In this document: positions 38,123-52,564 of the stretch, piece by piece
Layout of the letters: each line of letters starts with the position of its first letter
How positions within the stretch are numbered: position 1 is the first letter of the stretch
NCBI RefSeq assembly: GCF_963924675.1
Contig: NC_089234.1
Location: 62,407,588-62,471,587, forward strand
Direction of reading: 5' to 3'
Source of the DNA: Phocoena phocoena
Lineage: Eukaryota; Chordata; Mammalia; Artiodactyla; Phocoenidae
Length of the DNA: 64,000 bases
Program-made: the position numbers and the translations under genes
Notes under the pieces: model-generated
Databases searched by the model: none
What the model was told of the DNA's origin: nothing
What the model saw: the letters and a program-made list of their open reading frames with translations, nothing else

Positions 38123-38492
38123 CTGCATTTGGAATCAAAACAAAGCATCTCTGGTTAAGTCGACTTCCTTGTCCACAGGTTGGACCACAAAAAAGCAAGG
38201 GCCCTGTACAAAAAAGTACAGAGCCTGGCCTGGGGCCCCTTCCCAGGAGAGGTAGAAGGGAATGCTAAGGGGGGTCCACCTTAGGACTTCCTGGGGTGGG
38301 GTCTGAGCCAGGCTTCCCCAGCCAGGGACTGAGAATCTCTCTGTGGCCCTCACAGCTGACTCATGAGAGAAGATTCAGAGTCTCATGAAGGCAAAATTCA
38401 GAGGGAACACAGCAAAAATTAAATAATATGTGCAAAGTGCTTAGAGTAGCATCTGGCTCATAGTAAGTTTCAATATACCTTGGCTACTGTCA

Positions 38493-38518
38493 TTACTACT
38501 ACGACTACTACTACTACG
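38493..38518. repeat. (ACT)n microsatellite
   Basis: A short run of ACT/ACG triplets directly after a MIR 3' end on the plus strand. It produces Thr-rich or Val/Ser-rich spurious frames. Confidence 0.85.
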
Positions 38519-39092
38519 TGTCCCAATGACAATGGGTGGCCCATCACCACGGGGACTCTGAAGCCGGCAGAGGCAAGGACCAGCATCTGTTGGTTTAGGA
38601 TGCTTGGGGACCCTCGAGGCCCAATGCACAGGGGTCCCTTTAAAGGTGCCTTATCATCTGTAACCATGGAAAGGCCAATCCAGTGGGGCTGGTTTTAAAT
38701 GGGTCCTTTTCTATTTTAATCCTGGTCTTCTTGCTGGCTGGTTAGCAGGAATAAAAGAGGGAGAGGAGCAGATGTCTGACGGCAAAGGGCAGAACCGAGT
38801 GACAGAATGACTCCTACTCCTGCAAGGAGGGACCAGACCTCGGGGCTGCCATGCCAGTCAACTGTTTCTGGGAAACCGGGCGCTGCCCAGGCTCCTTGGT
38901 GTCACAGAGACGATGCCTGTTTAAGGTGGGAGGGAAGAGGAGCAGGGAGGGGCTTGTGGATGTGAAAATCCCACTGTGGAAGGAGGTGATAATGACCTAA
39001 GGTTGAGGTTAAGCCCAGTGACTGCCATGGGGAGGGGATGTTAGGGGCCTAATCACAGTGGACTGAAACTTAGACAAGCCCTCCAAACTCAC

Positions 39093-39134
39093 CGGAGGTC
39101 CGGGAGGTCCCTCTGGCCCTGGTGGCCCAGGAAC
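39093..39134 (-). CDS. COL13A1: COL13A1 exon, COL3, starts with Val (14 codons)
   Basis: It encodes VPGPPGPEGPPGPP. Unlike the other COL3 exons it does not start with Gly, because a helix interruption falls on the exon border. The acceptor ends GGCTTCTAG and the donor is GTGAGT. The 42-nt length keeps phase 0. Confidence 0.92.
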
Positions 39135-41537
39135 CTAGAAGCCAAAGGGAGACAGTTAGCCCACCCCCTGTTATACTCTAAGGGCTCCTGCCTTCTGCCA
39201 TAGCCTGGGGTCTGGCTAGGGACTGCAGGGCCGAAGGACAGAACTACCAGCACACAGTCTCCCAAACAAAGGCTGAGAACAGGTCAGAAACTCATAGCAC
39301 CTCATTAGCCTGCACAGTGTTTCGAAAAAACAAACAATCGTTGCCATGAAATATGCTCAAAATGCCTATTCTTCTGGATGTTTTTGAAAAACCAGAAAAT
39401 CTGGCCGCCTCAGGCTCTTGTTCGTGCAAGGCAACAGCTGCCTGGAGCTCAATGAGAGCTTTCCCTTCCGGCTGGGGCTTGAGTTCCTCGGTTTACCTCA
39501 GTCCTCACCACTCCCTATTATTTTTAACCCAGACTTCTTGCATTCATTTGTTGCATGCCTGGTCCCGGTTGGCATTTGGGTTTGAGACCTTTAGCTTAAA
39601 GGAAGAGAGACTGGTTGTCTGGAATGGGGGGAGACTGAGATGCTTCCGAAGAATATTCCTCAAGCTCCCCAGGTTTGTAACAGACAGGATGGGGACTGTG
39701 GGTCTCCGTTTCTCTTGAGGGCAGGTTAAAGTCAAAGAGATTCGGACTGGACAGAGAACATGAAGGAACCCTCTCTACAGAGGATGCTGTGCAGGGTAGA
39801 TTCTGTCTCTGGTGAAGATGGACATCCATTTCTCCACCGTCAGCCACCCAAGAGGCAGGAAGGAGACCCGCCTGCTCTTTTCTGAGCCGGTCCCCCCATT
39901 TCAGCTTCTGAACTCTCCTTGGGCACCTCACCTTCCCAGGGACAGAATCCCCTGGAGTGTGGCCAGCATGGGGGACCCTCTGCCAGGTGACTATAAAGGG
40001 AGCCTCTGCATTGGGCAGACAGGGAATCCCTGCTGTCGCTTGGACAGGTGGACTTTTTAACTCCATAAATACTATTGTCTCCTTGCAGGGAACTCAATCT
40101 TTGGAAACTCTACCTTCTTAAAAACAAAAGTTTACTGCTTTTTTTCTTATTATAAACAAGTAATTCATATATCTTGATTGGGGTAGAGGTTATATAAATC
40201 TATGCATGTATTAAAATTCATAGAACTGTCAAAAAGTCAGTTTTACCATATTATCATTTTACTATATGATAATTTAAAAATAAAAAAATTTAAAGGAATA
40301 CAAATTTATTAACATATTAGTAAATTAAAGAGAACTGAAAGAAGAAAAAAGATCTCTGAGTAATGCTAATATTTTGCTTTATTTCCTTCTACTACTCTTT
40401 TGATGCATAAAATGTATTTGAATGTATGTCTATACTTACGATGATATCATATATATATAAAATTTGGTTCTCTTCTCTTTTTCACTTAACACAAAACCCA
40501 CTTTTCCGTTTTTTGTATGTTCCCCACAAGCCTCGTTTCAATGTTGATGTGTTATTCATTGACTGGAATAAAAATGAGTTCCTACCTAGCCAGGGCTTGG
40601 AGCAGGGCTTGGCGTAAGGAAAGCTCTCCAGCATGGGGACTATTATTACCATTAGTATTTTGTGGTAAGTTATTTAATCATTTCCTTCTTGTTAGAAATG
40701 CAGCCTGTTTCCAATTTTTAGTTTAAATACATCTGGAAGGAACATTTTTGCATATTATGCTTTTCCTGAGTTTCAGAGCATTTCTTTAGGAGCCTATCCA
40801 AATAAATAACATACATGTTATATAATCAGGTCTGTGTTACTAAATGCAGCTGGGGTTTGGTGACACTGAAGGGTGACCGAGGGTTTGGTGGTCTCTCTCT
40901 GTGGTAGTGTCTGGGTGGCCCAGGCCCTTCCACCAAATAGCCTCTCCCTCACGTATCCTTGACCTCTGTTGCTCTCCTGGCTCTTACCCTAAGCCTGATT
41001 CCCTCCCGTTATGAGAAGCTGGCTTCCATCCTGACTACTTCTCACTCCACTGTTCCCTTAACCACCACACTTCTCAAAAGAATAATGCCTCTCTCTGGAA
41101 ACCCTACCTCTGGAGCTTCTAGGCAAACTCCTACAGAGTCTTCGAGACCCTGCTCCAATGACCCATCTTCTGGGGTGCTCACCCGACTCCCTGAGCTGCT
41201 GCCATTCTAGTGCCCACAACTGGGGACTGTTTGCAGCACAGGGATGGTCTTGTTTTCCTGTCTCCAGGCTCTAGCACTGGAATGGAACATGGCAGGTGCT
41301 GTGTGAATACCGCTGAGGGACTTGATGAATGGGAAGACCACGGAGAAGACCTGTGGGTCCTTGCTGACCCCTGAGGTGCTCAGGAAATGTTCAGCTTCCT
41401 GCACTCCTCCTGTGCCAGGCAGTTGTGAGTTCCTTTCTAGAGCACGGAAGTGATGTGCACACTGGAGAGACTGTGGTGTGACAAGGTCCCCGTCAAATAA
41501 TCCCTGTGACACGAGCCGCAGAGCAGGCACAACCTAC

Positions 41538-41582
41538 CTCCACTCCTGGGTCACCCTTCTCCCCGGGTTCTCCTTTCTCTCC
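41538..41582 (-). CDS. COL13A1: COL13A1 exon, COL3, ends in an interruption (15 codons)
   Basis: It encodes GEKGEPGEKGDPGVE. The next exon starts with V, so the junction reads G-V-E-V-P-G and breaks the Gly-X-Y register. The acceptor ends GCCCACAG and the donor is GTAGGT. The interruption matches the GAEVPG I recall in the human chain. Confidence 0.92.
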
Positions 41583-41995
41583 CTGTGGGCACAAAACAAC
41601 ATGGCGTGGGTGCCAGCACTCGGGGGATCCTGGGAGAGAGACACCCTCAAATCTGTGACAAACCTGACCAGTACTAGACTAGGCCTAGATATCAGCAAGG
41701 ACCACCTGGGAGGCTGCAGAGGTAGCTGGCCTGAAGGACGGAGGCCAGGGCAGGGGACTTGTGATCACTGACTTCCTGAATCTGAGGTTCTAGCAAGAAC
41801 CTCAGAGAGGCTGATATTCTGTATGGATCCTGCAGGGCAGAGGCCCTAGGATGGACCCGGGACTTGTTTCTAACCAGCAGAATAGGGCCTACTGGCAAAG
41901 ATGATGGGATGTCGCTCTTGTAATTACGTTACAAGCTTATGTTACAAATTATACATGATATACAAATGATAGGTTAAGACTGTGTTACAAGTATG

Positions 41996-41998
<3 letters not shown>

Positions 41999-42028
<30 letters not shown>
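41999..42028. repeat. (CA)n microsatellite
   Basis: Fourteen to fifteen uninterrupted CA units, probably length-polymorphic. Confidence 0.95.
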
Positions 42029-42029
<1 letters not shown>

Positions 42030-42039
42030 GTCTTGCTAG

Positions 42040-42390
42040 GATGCACTGAGAGACGCCTGCTGGCCTTGGTCTTGAAGAAGCAAGCTGCTATGATATGATC
42101 TGCCTACTATGGGGAAGGCCGAGTGGCCGGGAACTGTAGGTGGCCCCTAGGAGCTGAGGGACTCATTGCTACTATAGAAGGAACTGAAAATTATGCCAGT
42201 AGCAGCGAGCTTGGAAGAGGACCCCAGCTCTAGATGGGGCTGCAGCTGGATGGCACCCTGACTGGGCAGAGGCCCCAGCTGCGACGGGCCTGGACCCCTG
42301 ACCCATGGAAGCTGTGCCATAATACGAGTGTGTTGTTTTAAGCCACTGAATTTGTGGTGACTTGTTACACAGCTACAGAAAGTGAATACG
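42040..42390 (+). mobile_element. Possible LTR remnant
   Basis: The end reads GTTTTAAGCCACTGAATTTG followed by TGGTGACTTGTTACACAG, the polyadenylation-side text common to mammalian ERVL-type LTRs. The 5' limit is unclear, and the family is not assigned. Confidence 0.45.
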
Positions 42391-42920
42391 GCTCTAGAAG
42401 CGGAGCCAGGGCCGTGGGGGTGGGGGGCGGTTGATGAGGGTACCTCACACCACATCAGAAGCATTCCCTCCAGCTTGGAGGGGACATGTCAGGAGGCTAC
42501 CAGCTGCCTGCCTGTCCCAGCTGAGTGGGGCAGCCACAGTCAGTGGCCTTCGAGGTATCCTGCACTGGGTCAGAGGTGGGACTGGTTGACCTCTGAGGTT
42601 CTTTCCACTTCTAAGAGGAGAATTCCGAGTCCAAGATTCTAGCACCTTGGAACTATGCTGGCCCCTGGAGATGGAGGCCACCATGCTGTGAGCGGAGGGT
42701 GCTGGAACCCCTGTTGACACCCAACTGCCCCTCAGGGAGTAGCTGCTCATCCAGAGGACCCTCCCATCCCCAGGCTGGACAGGCAGGCTGGCGGTCAGTG
42801 CAGCTTCATCACAGCACCAGGTACCCGCCAGGCAGGTGACCTCAGGGAGGGCATTCCGCTTGCTTGCCCTCATCGGCAGAGGCCTGCTGACCACCCTGAT
42901 GCTCGGCCCCCTCGCCTTAC

Positions 42921-43019
42921 CGTGAATCCTGGGAGCCCGATTGGGCCAGGCAATCCGGTTGCTCCATGTCTCCCTTGGTCACCTGGTTCTCCTTTCTCCC
43001 CAGTTGGGCCGTCGAGACC
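42921..43019 (-). CDS. COL13A1: COL13A1 exon, COL3 (33 codons)
   Basis: Eleven triplets. The peptide starts GLDGPTGEKGEPGDQGRHG and ends GLPGPIGLPGFT. The acceptor is GATCTGTAG and the donor GTAAGG. The GEKGEPG stretch, rich in Lys-Gly-Glu, is typical of stabilising salt-bridge triplets. Confidence 0.93.
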
Positions 43020-43341
43020 CTACAGATCGAAAAAGATCTCTGTTAGTCAAGGGCAAGGTCATCACACTGAGGTCTGGGACCTGCCGTGGCATGCACGTGG
43101 GCCACCCTCCTCCAAGGGCAGGTGTCTAGGGTGCTGCCTGGAAACCATGAAGCCCAGAGAAGGCTCCCAAGTCAAGCCAGAGGCCTGGCTGGCCTGGGCT
43201 AAGGTCCCTTGTTTGTACCTCTCCTGGGTCTAGGGCTGTCCCTATACTCTCCTGGGTATAGGTATGGTGTCCCAAGAGGCAGTTTTACACTCCCAACAAC
43301 TCAGTGAGGTATCCAGGGAAAGCATTATCATCCCCATTTTA

Positions 43342-43550
43342 ATTTTATTCTTTTTTGTTAAGTCAAATTTATCAATTTTTTTCCTTAATGAATTATGCAT
43401 TTGGTGTTGTAGCTAAGAAATCTCTTTTTTGTTTTCCCCCTCCCTTGACCACACGGCTTGTGGGATCTCAGCTCCCTGAACAGGGATTGAACCTGGGCCA
43501 CGGCAGTGGAAGTCTGGAATCCTAACCACTAGGCCAGCAGGGAATTTCCA
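43342..43550 (-). mobile_element. tRNA-derived SINE (antisense) with 15-bp target duplication
   Basis: The right part is a reversed tRNA SINE: GGGATCTCAGCTCCCTGAAC and CTAACCACTAGGCCAGCAGG. ATCATCCCCATTTTA at 43327-43341 recurs at 43551-43565. The flanks on both sides are MIR, so the element landed inside one. The AT-rich left part (43342-43430) belongs to the insertion but I cannot assign it. Confidence 0.8.
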
Positions 43551-43565
43551 ATCATCCCCATTTTA

Positions 43566-43640
43566 GAGATGAGAAAACCGAGGCTCTGCCAGGTTCAGTG
43601 ACTTTCCCGCGGACACAGATAGGAGATGACAGAACAAGAC
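43566..43640 (-). mobile_element. MIR remnant (antisense)
   Basis: The text after the SINE, GAGATGAGAAAACCGAGGCT then TTCAGTGACTTTCC, is the reversed MIR core. The left half lies at about 43295-43341. Confidence 0.75.
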
Positions 43641-43763
43641 CCAGGTCTCTTGAGGCGGGAAACTGGCCTTTATAAAGTAAAGCTTGAAGGGAAAATAGGT
43701 GAGCACCCTCTCTCCAGCTCCCGGCTCCAGCTGCAGCTGTCACAGCGCACAGCCACATTGTCA

Positions 43764-43952
<189 letters not shown>

Positions 43953-44293
43953 TCAACAACACGTATTAGATGCACTGATGGAGAAACGAGGGGTAAGAAC
44001 AAGGAAGAATGGCGGGGGGAGGGGGAGGGTACAAAGGACTCGGCTCTTTGGCGCTTGATTGGACCAGCCAGAGAACCTGTCCAGCTCCCGGTGGGAATCT
44101 GAGGGGCCGCAGCCCATCCCAGCGTGGGTTGGCCTGGCTCCCCCTGGGGCCAGCAGTGGGGCTCGGCTGGGCTTCCAGAGGCGAGCCTCCCCTCCCCTCT
44201 CCCTTCCCCACAAGGCTCCCTTCCAGAGCCTTCTGTATTCTCACCCCCCAGGGCAAAGATTATCTTCAGAGGTTTGTCTGGGAGTGTCCTTAC

Positions 44294-44338
44294 CTTTTCC
44301 CCATCGTGTCCAGGAGGGCCGGGCAGTCCAATCTCCCC
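44294..44338 (-). CDS. COL13A1: COL13A1 exon, COL3 (15 codons)
   Basis: It encodes GEIGLPGPPGHDGEK, five perfect triplets. The acceptor ends TGGCTACAG and the donor is GTAAGG. Confidence 0.93.
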
Positions 44339-44369
44339 CTGTAGCCAGAACAACTAAAGGTCACTCTCA

Positions 44370-44560
44370 GACCAGAGAAGAACAGTAACTGTTATTTATA
44401 CAGCACTTCTTATGTCAGGTATCCTCTGCACTCACACAGAAGGTATGTACTTTCACTGACTCTGTTTTGGAGGTGAGGACCCCAGTGCAGAGTTGTGAGC
44501 CCAAGGCCTGGAGTTAGTGAAGACTGGATCCCAGTCTGGGCATTCCGGCTCCACAGTCCA
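44370..44560 (-). mobile_element. MIR-like remnant (antisense)
   Basis: ATTTATACAGCACTTCTTATG, then a TCCTCTGCACTCACAC block and GGTGAGGACCCCAGTGCAG, follow the order of a reversed MIR. It is diverged. Confidence 0.6.
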
Positions 44561-44699
44561 TGTTTTAGCCACAACCTTGCACCAGGCGCTCCACAGGAGG
44601 GGTGCTTGCCTCCTTGTTCTCCCTCCCCCCCAAAACTCAGCCTTCCAGTCCTGGCCCCCACACAGGGCGCTCCCTTCACTTCACATCAACCTGAGTCCC

Positions 44700-45010
44700 T
44701 TCTTTAAGTCAGGGAGGGAGATAAAGGAGGTGTGGCCTCTGCTTTGAGGCCAGGTAAACAACCAGCTGCATCACCAAGGCAAGCTGAGAGGAAAGAGCAG
44801 TGAATTCCTACTGATAGATCAGGGAAGGCTTCAGGGAGGAGGTGGCCTTCAAGTTGGGCTTGGAATATGAAGACTTTGAAAGGTAGGGAAAACCGGAAGG
44901 GACTTCAGGGCAGAGGACCTCATGAGCAGAGGACAGAGGGGCAAATGTGTTGGCCTTCTGGGAAAAATCACAAGGGTGGGGGGCAGAGGATAAAAGGGAG
45001 CAAAGGCAGG
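44700..45010 (+). mobile_element. L2-like LINE remnant
   Basis: GGGAAGGCTTCAGGGAGGAG and GTGGCCTTCAAGTTGGGCTT resemble the conserved part of L2-type repeats. Identified by eye only. Confidence 0.4.
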
Positions 45011-45402
45011 AATCAAGGGAGGGGTGAGATTGGGGAGGGGCTCAAGCGCTACGTGCCCTGATGGCGGGTTGGGTCCCTGCTGTGGCTCTGGCTGGGGCGG
45101 GGGCTCGTCGAGACCCGGCCCCACCACATCAGAGGGGTCTGTGAATTACAGGAGCCCAAGACAGACAGCGAGGGGACAGCGAGGGAAGAAAGGCAGAGCT
45201 GAGGATGGGGGGAGTGAAGGGGCGGTGATGTCGGTGGGCAGGCGGTGCCTTGGAGCTTTGGGGAGAATTGAAGGCTGGAGTGAGGTGGTGGCTCTGGGAA
45301 CATGAGAAGGACACAGATGAGGGGCAGCCATGGGGTCCCATGCTCAGAGACACACGCAGGGCTTCTGCAGGGTCTGCACCCGCCTTGTCAAGACAGTGTT
45401 AC

Positions 45403-45465
45403 CTTCTGGCCTGGGATCCCTGGAGCTCCGGGTGGGCCAATCTGCCCAGGAAGACCAGGGGGCCC
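45403..45465 (-). CDS. COL13A1: COL13A1 exon, start of COL3 (21 codons)
   Basis: It opens COL3 with seven triplets: GPPGLPGQIGPPGAPG followed by IPGQK. The acceptor ends TTTCCTAG and the donor is GTAACA, with C at +5 instead of the usual G. It follows NC3 directly. Confidence 0.92.
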
Positions 45466-45804
45466 CTAGGAAAGAAAAGAAAGACACGTGGGAGAAGTTT
45501 CCAACTGAGGAGGGGTGGCCTGTCTCCAGAGAAGTATATGTGGGGGCTGGTTTATAGAGACTGGTCATTTCCAAACATTTCATCAGGGGCAGGAACACTT
45601 TTGTTTGCAGAGGAAATATGGAGACCCCACAGTGTAAGGCAGATAAGCACTGAGTGTGTCTGGATTAAAGTGGGGGGCGGGGACCCTAGGGCCACGCTTA
45701 TCAGCCTCTCCCTCCCTGTCCGTCTACACCCTGGGGGCTCCTTGGGCTCCAAGAAGATAAATCTGACCTTCCCCGACAGTGACTTAAAAATGTCTCCAGG
45801 AAGC

Positions 45805-46235
45805 AACCCAAATGTCCATCAACAGCTGAACATCTGGCATATTCATACAATGGAATACTACGCAGCAGTGACAAAAGAACCGAGCACTGCGCAGGCCATG
45901 CCATAGGAGGGAGAAACCCTGACACATTATGCAGAGCAAAAGAAGCCAGATGCAGACACCTACATGCTGTGTGACTCCATTCATGAGAGACTCTAGAACT
46001 AAAGACAAATCTAAGCTCTGGTGAGAGAAAGCAGATCAGTGGTGGCTCAGGGTTGGGCATAAGTGTGGGACTGACTCCTGAGATGCGTGAAGGAACTTTC
46101 TGAAGTGACTGGGGTGGTGGGTACATGGGTTTATACATTTGTCAGAACTCAGCAAATTCTACACCTAAAATGGGTGCACTTTATTGTATGTAAATGGTTA
46201 ATTCAAGGTTGATTATTAAAATGAAAAAAAAAGTT
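45805..46235 (+). mobile_element. L1M-type LINE 3' end
   Basis: AACCCAAATGTCCATCAACA, then ATACAATGGAATACTACGCA and CTACACCTAAAATGGGTGCA, ending in an A-rich tail at 46222-46232. It is sense on plus, antisense to COL13A1, and lies between the NC3 exon and the first COL3 exon. Confidence 0.88.
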
Positions 46236-46972
46236 TCAGAAAGTTCTGCTTCAAAGAGCTATTTCAAATAATCTATTTTAATGTTTCCAGATGAAGCTCA
46301 CTGGTTCCAGAATCACGTGGTTAATACCAGTTTCTGGGATTGGGGCACTGTACGACTGGTGCTTAATTCTGGCTTTGCACCATCCCTAAGTGTGTTCTGT
46401 GGCACATGGCCACTAAAAATATTAAATGACATAAAGTGTGAGTTAGTTTGAGAACGTTGTGACCTCCCCTCTCTTCTCCGCCTTGGAAGTTAAACCTGGT
46501 GGTAATCATTTTAGCTACAAATATTTACTGAAAGCCTGTCACTGGTAGGCACACGTGCAAAATCCAGGCTTGGAATTCACTGGTTTTCCAGATGCAGAGA
46601 ATGAAATTGATTTCTAGGAAAGAGGGAAAGGTAGAGGGTCGCTACTGATTTTTTTAAGGATTATGCACTTTATTTATTAGCAAAAGATTGGGTAAAAGGA
46701 GAACATAAAAACATCCTCCTCTATACCGTCATTTCCTTGACACAGCTGCAATGAGAACCAGTATTTGTCCTGTGACAGGAGTGCACCACTGGGTCGCTGA
46801 AGAGCTACTCCGGACGACAGCCATGACCCTGCTCAGGCTCAGGTCAGCCCCTGCCTCAGCACTGCAGGGTCAACCCTAACCTTCTGGAGGCGAGACCTCC
46901 AGTCCCGGCTTCCAGGCTGCCCTCCACCAGCCCTCAGCCCAGTGCCCGGGGAAATCAGGAGGGAGGACTCAC
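46236..46972 (-). other. COL13A1: COL13A1 intron 5' part after the NC3 exon
   Basis: AT-rich sequence without a recognised repeat. No exon is seen. Confidence 0.55.
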
Positions 46973-46996
46973 CATCAAGGCCAGTGTCCGGATCTC
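46973..46996 (-). CDS. COL13A1: COL13A1 exon, NC3 linker (8 codons)
   Basis: A 24-nt exon encoding EIRTLALM, entirely non-collagenous. It is one of two exons here that do not start with Gly. Joined to the previous exon it continues the helix I-N-E-A-L-Q-E-I-R-T-L-A-L-M, with I, A/L, I and L at alternating 3 and 4 spacing. The acceptor is GGTTTTTAG and the donor GTGAGT. Exact splice sites and frame make the small exon convincing. Confidence 0.92.
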
Positions 46997-47310
46997 CTAA
47001 AAACCAACACCATGCGATCAGTTGAAGAGCAAATAAGAGCCACATGGAGGGTCCCCTCGGCCCAGTCCTGGAAACGTGGGCACTGGGCCCCTCGAAGGAG
47101 CACAGTAGAGGTAGATCCTCTTGGGGGACCTGTGCCTTCCAGCCCCACCCCACCCCCACCTCTCCCCTCCCAGAGGCTTGTAGTCACTGGACAGGGAGTA
47201 CCCCATGAGCACCAGATGCTATCCTACAACAGATTCCTACATGCCCTAAAATGGACTGCAAATTTTCTCTTTACAAGAGAGGGAGGGAAGCAGCATCTCC
47301 TGTTCCTTCT

Positions 47311-47430
47311 GTTTTGTTTTTTTCTTTTGGCCTGGCAGCATGGGGGATCTTAGGTCCCTGACCAGGGGTCTAATGCATGCCCCCTGCAGTGGAAGGGCAG
47401 AGTCTTAACCACCGGACTGTCAGGGAAGTC
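47311..47430 (-). mobile_element. tRNA-derived SINE (antisense)
   Basis: A T-rich reversed tail, then GGGGGATCTTAGGTCCCTGA and GTCTTAACCACCGGACTGTC, ending GGGAAGTC. It is the same short family as 11400-11547. Confidence 0.85.
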
Positions 47431-47655
47431 CTTCCCATTCTTTCTAATCATTCACTGGGACCCTTCCTTGAACTTCCCTCTTCTCCTAGAACCCAGATTT
47501 AAGGCTCTGATGTACCTCCCTTGAAACAGACAGACACAACAGAACAAAACACGGCACCACTGGAAAAATAAATTAGAGGGACAACTCTTGGCATTAAAAA
47601 AAATAACTGTACAGCTTGTAAATGGATTCACATAGGTACAAAGATTCCTTTAAAG

Positions 47656-47880
47656 GAGCGGTTCTCAATCTGGGGTGATTTTGTCCCCCTGGAGACATCT
47701 GGCAATGTGCAGAGGCATATTTTGGTTGTCATAGCTGGGAGTGGGGAGGCATCTATTGGCATCTAGTGGGTAGAGACCAGGCACGCTGTTGAACATCTCC
47801 AGCACACGGGACAGGCTTCCCCACAACCAACATTTCCCAGCCCCAAATGTCAGCAGCGCCCAGGTTGAGAAGCCCCGCGT
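47656..47880 (+). mobile_element. MER20 DNA transposon (hAT-Charlie), near full length
   Basis: It starts GCGGTTCTCAATCTGGGG, passes GGCATCTAGTGGGTAGAGAC, and ends CCCAGGTTGAGAAGCCCCGC, matching both MER20 ends as I know them. TTTAAA flanks both sides. Confidence 0.88.
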
Positions 47881-48251
47881 TTAAACGAGGGTACCTTATG
47901 AACCTGAAATATGATTACATTGACACAAAGGTAGATGTGTTCCAGGAAGACAGATTCTACCATGTGAAGGGGGAGAAATGGGGTCCTAGAACCCCAAGTG
48001 GGCCAGCACCCTGCAGGCGCCAGGATGCCCCAGTTATGGCTCTCAGTGACCCAGAGCCAGGATACCTGGCCAGCTGGGCCCAGACCCAAAGCCAGGCCAT
48101 CTGGATTTCAAATGAGGGGGCCGTGTGCATGGGGGCTGCATGGGGGAGGCCGAAGGAGGGAAGGCAAGGGGATGAATCCCCGGAAGCTCTGTCCAGCAGC
48201 ATGGCCTCAGGGACATGAGTCAGGGTGTTGGAACGCTCAGCTCTGTCATCA

Positions 48252-48380
<129 letters not shown>

Positions 48381-48748
48381 CTACGAGACAAAGGAGACCT
48401 GCACCCAGGGCCTGGGCCAGCGGGGACCTCAGAACAAGCTCTCTACCATCACTGGCTGCACAGGGGATGCAGAGCAGCTGGGGTGGCTACTGGGGGCTAC
48501 AAACACTCTCAGAGGATGCCCAGGGGCTCCAGAACCAAAGAGAAGACTCCGTGTGAGAACCCTGGACTAGACAGACCTGGGGGAGACTGAGTGCAATCGT
48601 GGCTGCAATGTCAGACCTCCTATTTGGAGCCAGAATGCTCTTCCCTGCCCCCCACCCCCCCGCAAGGCCCCGGGGACAAGCCACTTCACCCTGTGACCCC
48701 AGGGAGGTGAGATGTGGTGCTATGACTCTGGGTGAGAGATGCACGTAC

Positions 48749-48793
48749 CTTGGGGCCAGCAGGTCCCTGTTCTCCAGCTGCTCCAGGCTCCCC
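48749..48793 (-). CDS. COL13A1: COL13A1 exon, COL2 (15 codons)
   Basis: It encodes GEPGAAGEQGPAGPK, five perfect triplets. The acceptor ends GTGCAACAG, with few pyrimidines near the AG, and the donor is GTACGT. It precedes the NC3 boundary exon. Confidence 0.9.
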
Positions 48794-49946
48794 CTGTTGC
48801 ACGACAAAATTGGAGTGAAATGGGCACAAAGTCAGGTACACAGAATCTGGTGTCCCCAGATGGGCCGTGTGTTAGGGAACTCAAAGGGGGCCAGGAGGCT
48901 CGGCTCAGCTCAGGCTGAGAGGCGCAGGGCTCCCTATGCATCCCGTGCAGGCTCCACCCCTTGGGAAGCACCTCCGCCGGCCAGCAAGCCCCTCTCCCTC
49001 CCAGCTCCCTCCAGCTTCTTGCTGGAAGATCCTTCTGTCCCATGTTAGTTGTTGGTGATTCCACCCATGTCCGTCTGGCCACCTCCCTCCGGTCTCCTAA
49101 GTCAGCCACCTCCTCGGGAGCAGGGACCAGACCCTCTGCCCCTCTTTATTTCTATCCTGCTCGAAGAGCAAGGGCTCAGAAAGTTTTTGCCAATTGCCTG
49201 GGTGGTTGACAATTGCCATGGACAGCCCAGGCGGTTCCTGTCTGCTGGTGAAAGACCCAAACTGTGGGAGGAAACACGGGGGCCAGGGCAAGGCATTAGA
49301 ACACCCAGCCTCCTGGAGCAGGTCGGGATGGGGGGATTTTTTTCCTGCTGGAAACAGGGCAGAACTGTGGGGAATAAATGAAAACGTGGTGTAAATTGTG
49401 AAAAGCAAACCATAGTTCCAATTGCTCTGGGATAACACGAACACTGAACACATTTCAGAAAATCAAGACAGAAAGTAAAAATAAAGGGAAAACAAACCCT
49501 TTAACATAACTCAACTGCTGCCCACCCTGCCCAGCTCATGGAGCCTCGCCTCCAGGTAACCTGCCCTGCACCTCCCCAAGCCCACAGCCTTTCAGTCACA
49601 GGGCACCTGCGAAGGACACAGCAGCACCAGGCTGACCCATCCACAGGGAGTAGCTGGAGGGAAGTGGGGCTCCATCTTTACCAGTGGTGTGGGAGCTAGC
49701 AGAAGCAGGGGCTCCGGGTCTCTCCCCAGCCCCAGCGTCCCATCCCTGGGCCTGCCTTTGCCTGGCCGCCGTCTCAGTGGAAGTTCTCCAAGGCCCGAGG
49801 CGACCAGGAGAGATGGTAGGCACGAGTCATGGCCGTCAGCCCTGTGCCTGGAGGCCCAGCGGCAGGACGGCCAAGACTCTGTCTCTCTCTCTGAACTCCC
49901 AAGCTGACCCTCATCCTGCAGCTCTTAGATCTGGGGGCTCCTGTAC
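48794..49946 (-). other. COL13A1: COL13A1 intron, about 1.15 kb
   Basis: It has an L2-like antisense remnant at about 49025-49210 (CAGGGACCAGACCCTCTGCC). The remainder is unassigned. Confidence 0.55.
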
Positions 49947-50000
49947 CTTGTCTCCTTGCCGTCCTGGGGCGCCCGCCCGGCCATCAGCTCCAGCTTCCCC
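49947..50000 (-). CDS. COL13A1: COL13A1 exon, COL2 (18 codons)
   Basis: It encodes GEAGADGRAGAPGRQGDK, six perfect triplets. The recalled human segment is GEAGVDGQVGPPGQPGDK, so several X and Y positions differ while every Gly is kept, as expected for a triple helix under selection. The acceptor ends CTTGCCCAG and the donor is GTACAG. Confidence 0.9.

Positions 50001-52564
<2,564 letters not shown>

Larger units (their letters stand above)
37148..41537 (-). other. COL13A1: COL13A1 introns around the 38096 and 39093 exons
   Basis: They contain a MIR 3' end at 38400-38480, an ACT trinucleotide run at 38493-38518, AT-rich probable L1 remnants at 40100-40810, and an L2-like antisense remnant at 41080-41340. 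No exon is recognised beyond the two listed. Confidence 0.55.
41583..42920 (-). other. COL13A1: COL13A1 intron, about 1.3 kb
   Basis: It holds a pure (CA)n at 41999-42028 inside a possible LTR remnant (42040-42390). No exon is seen. Confidence 0.6.
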
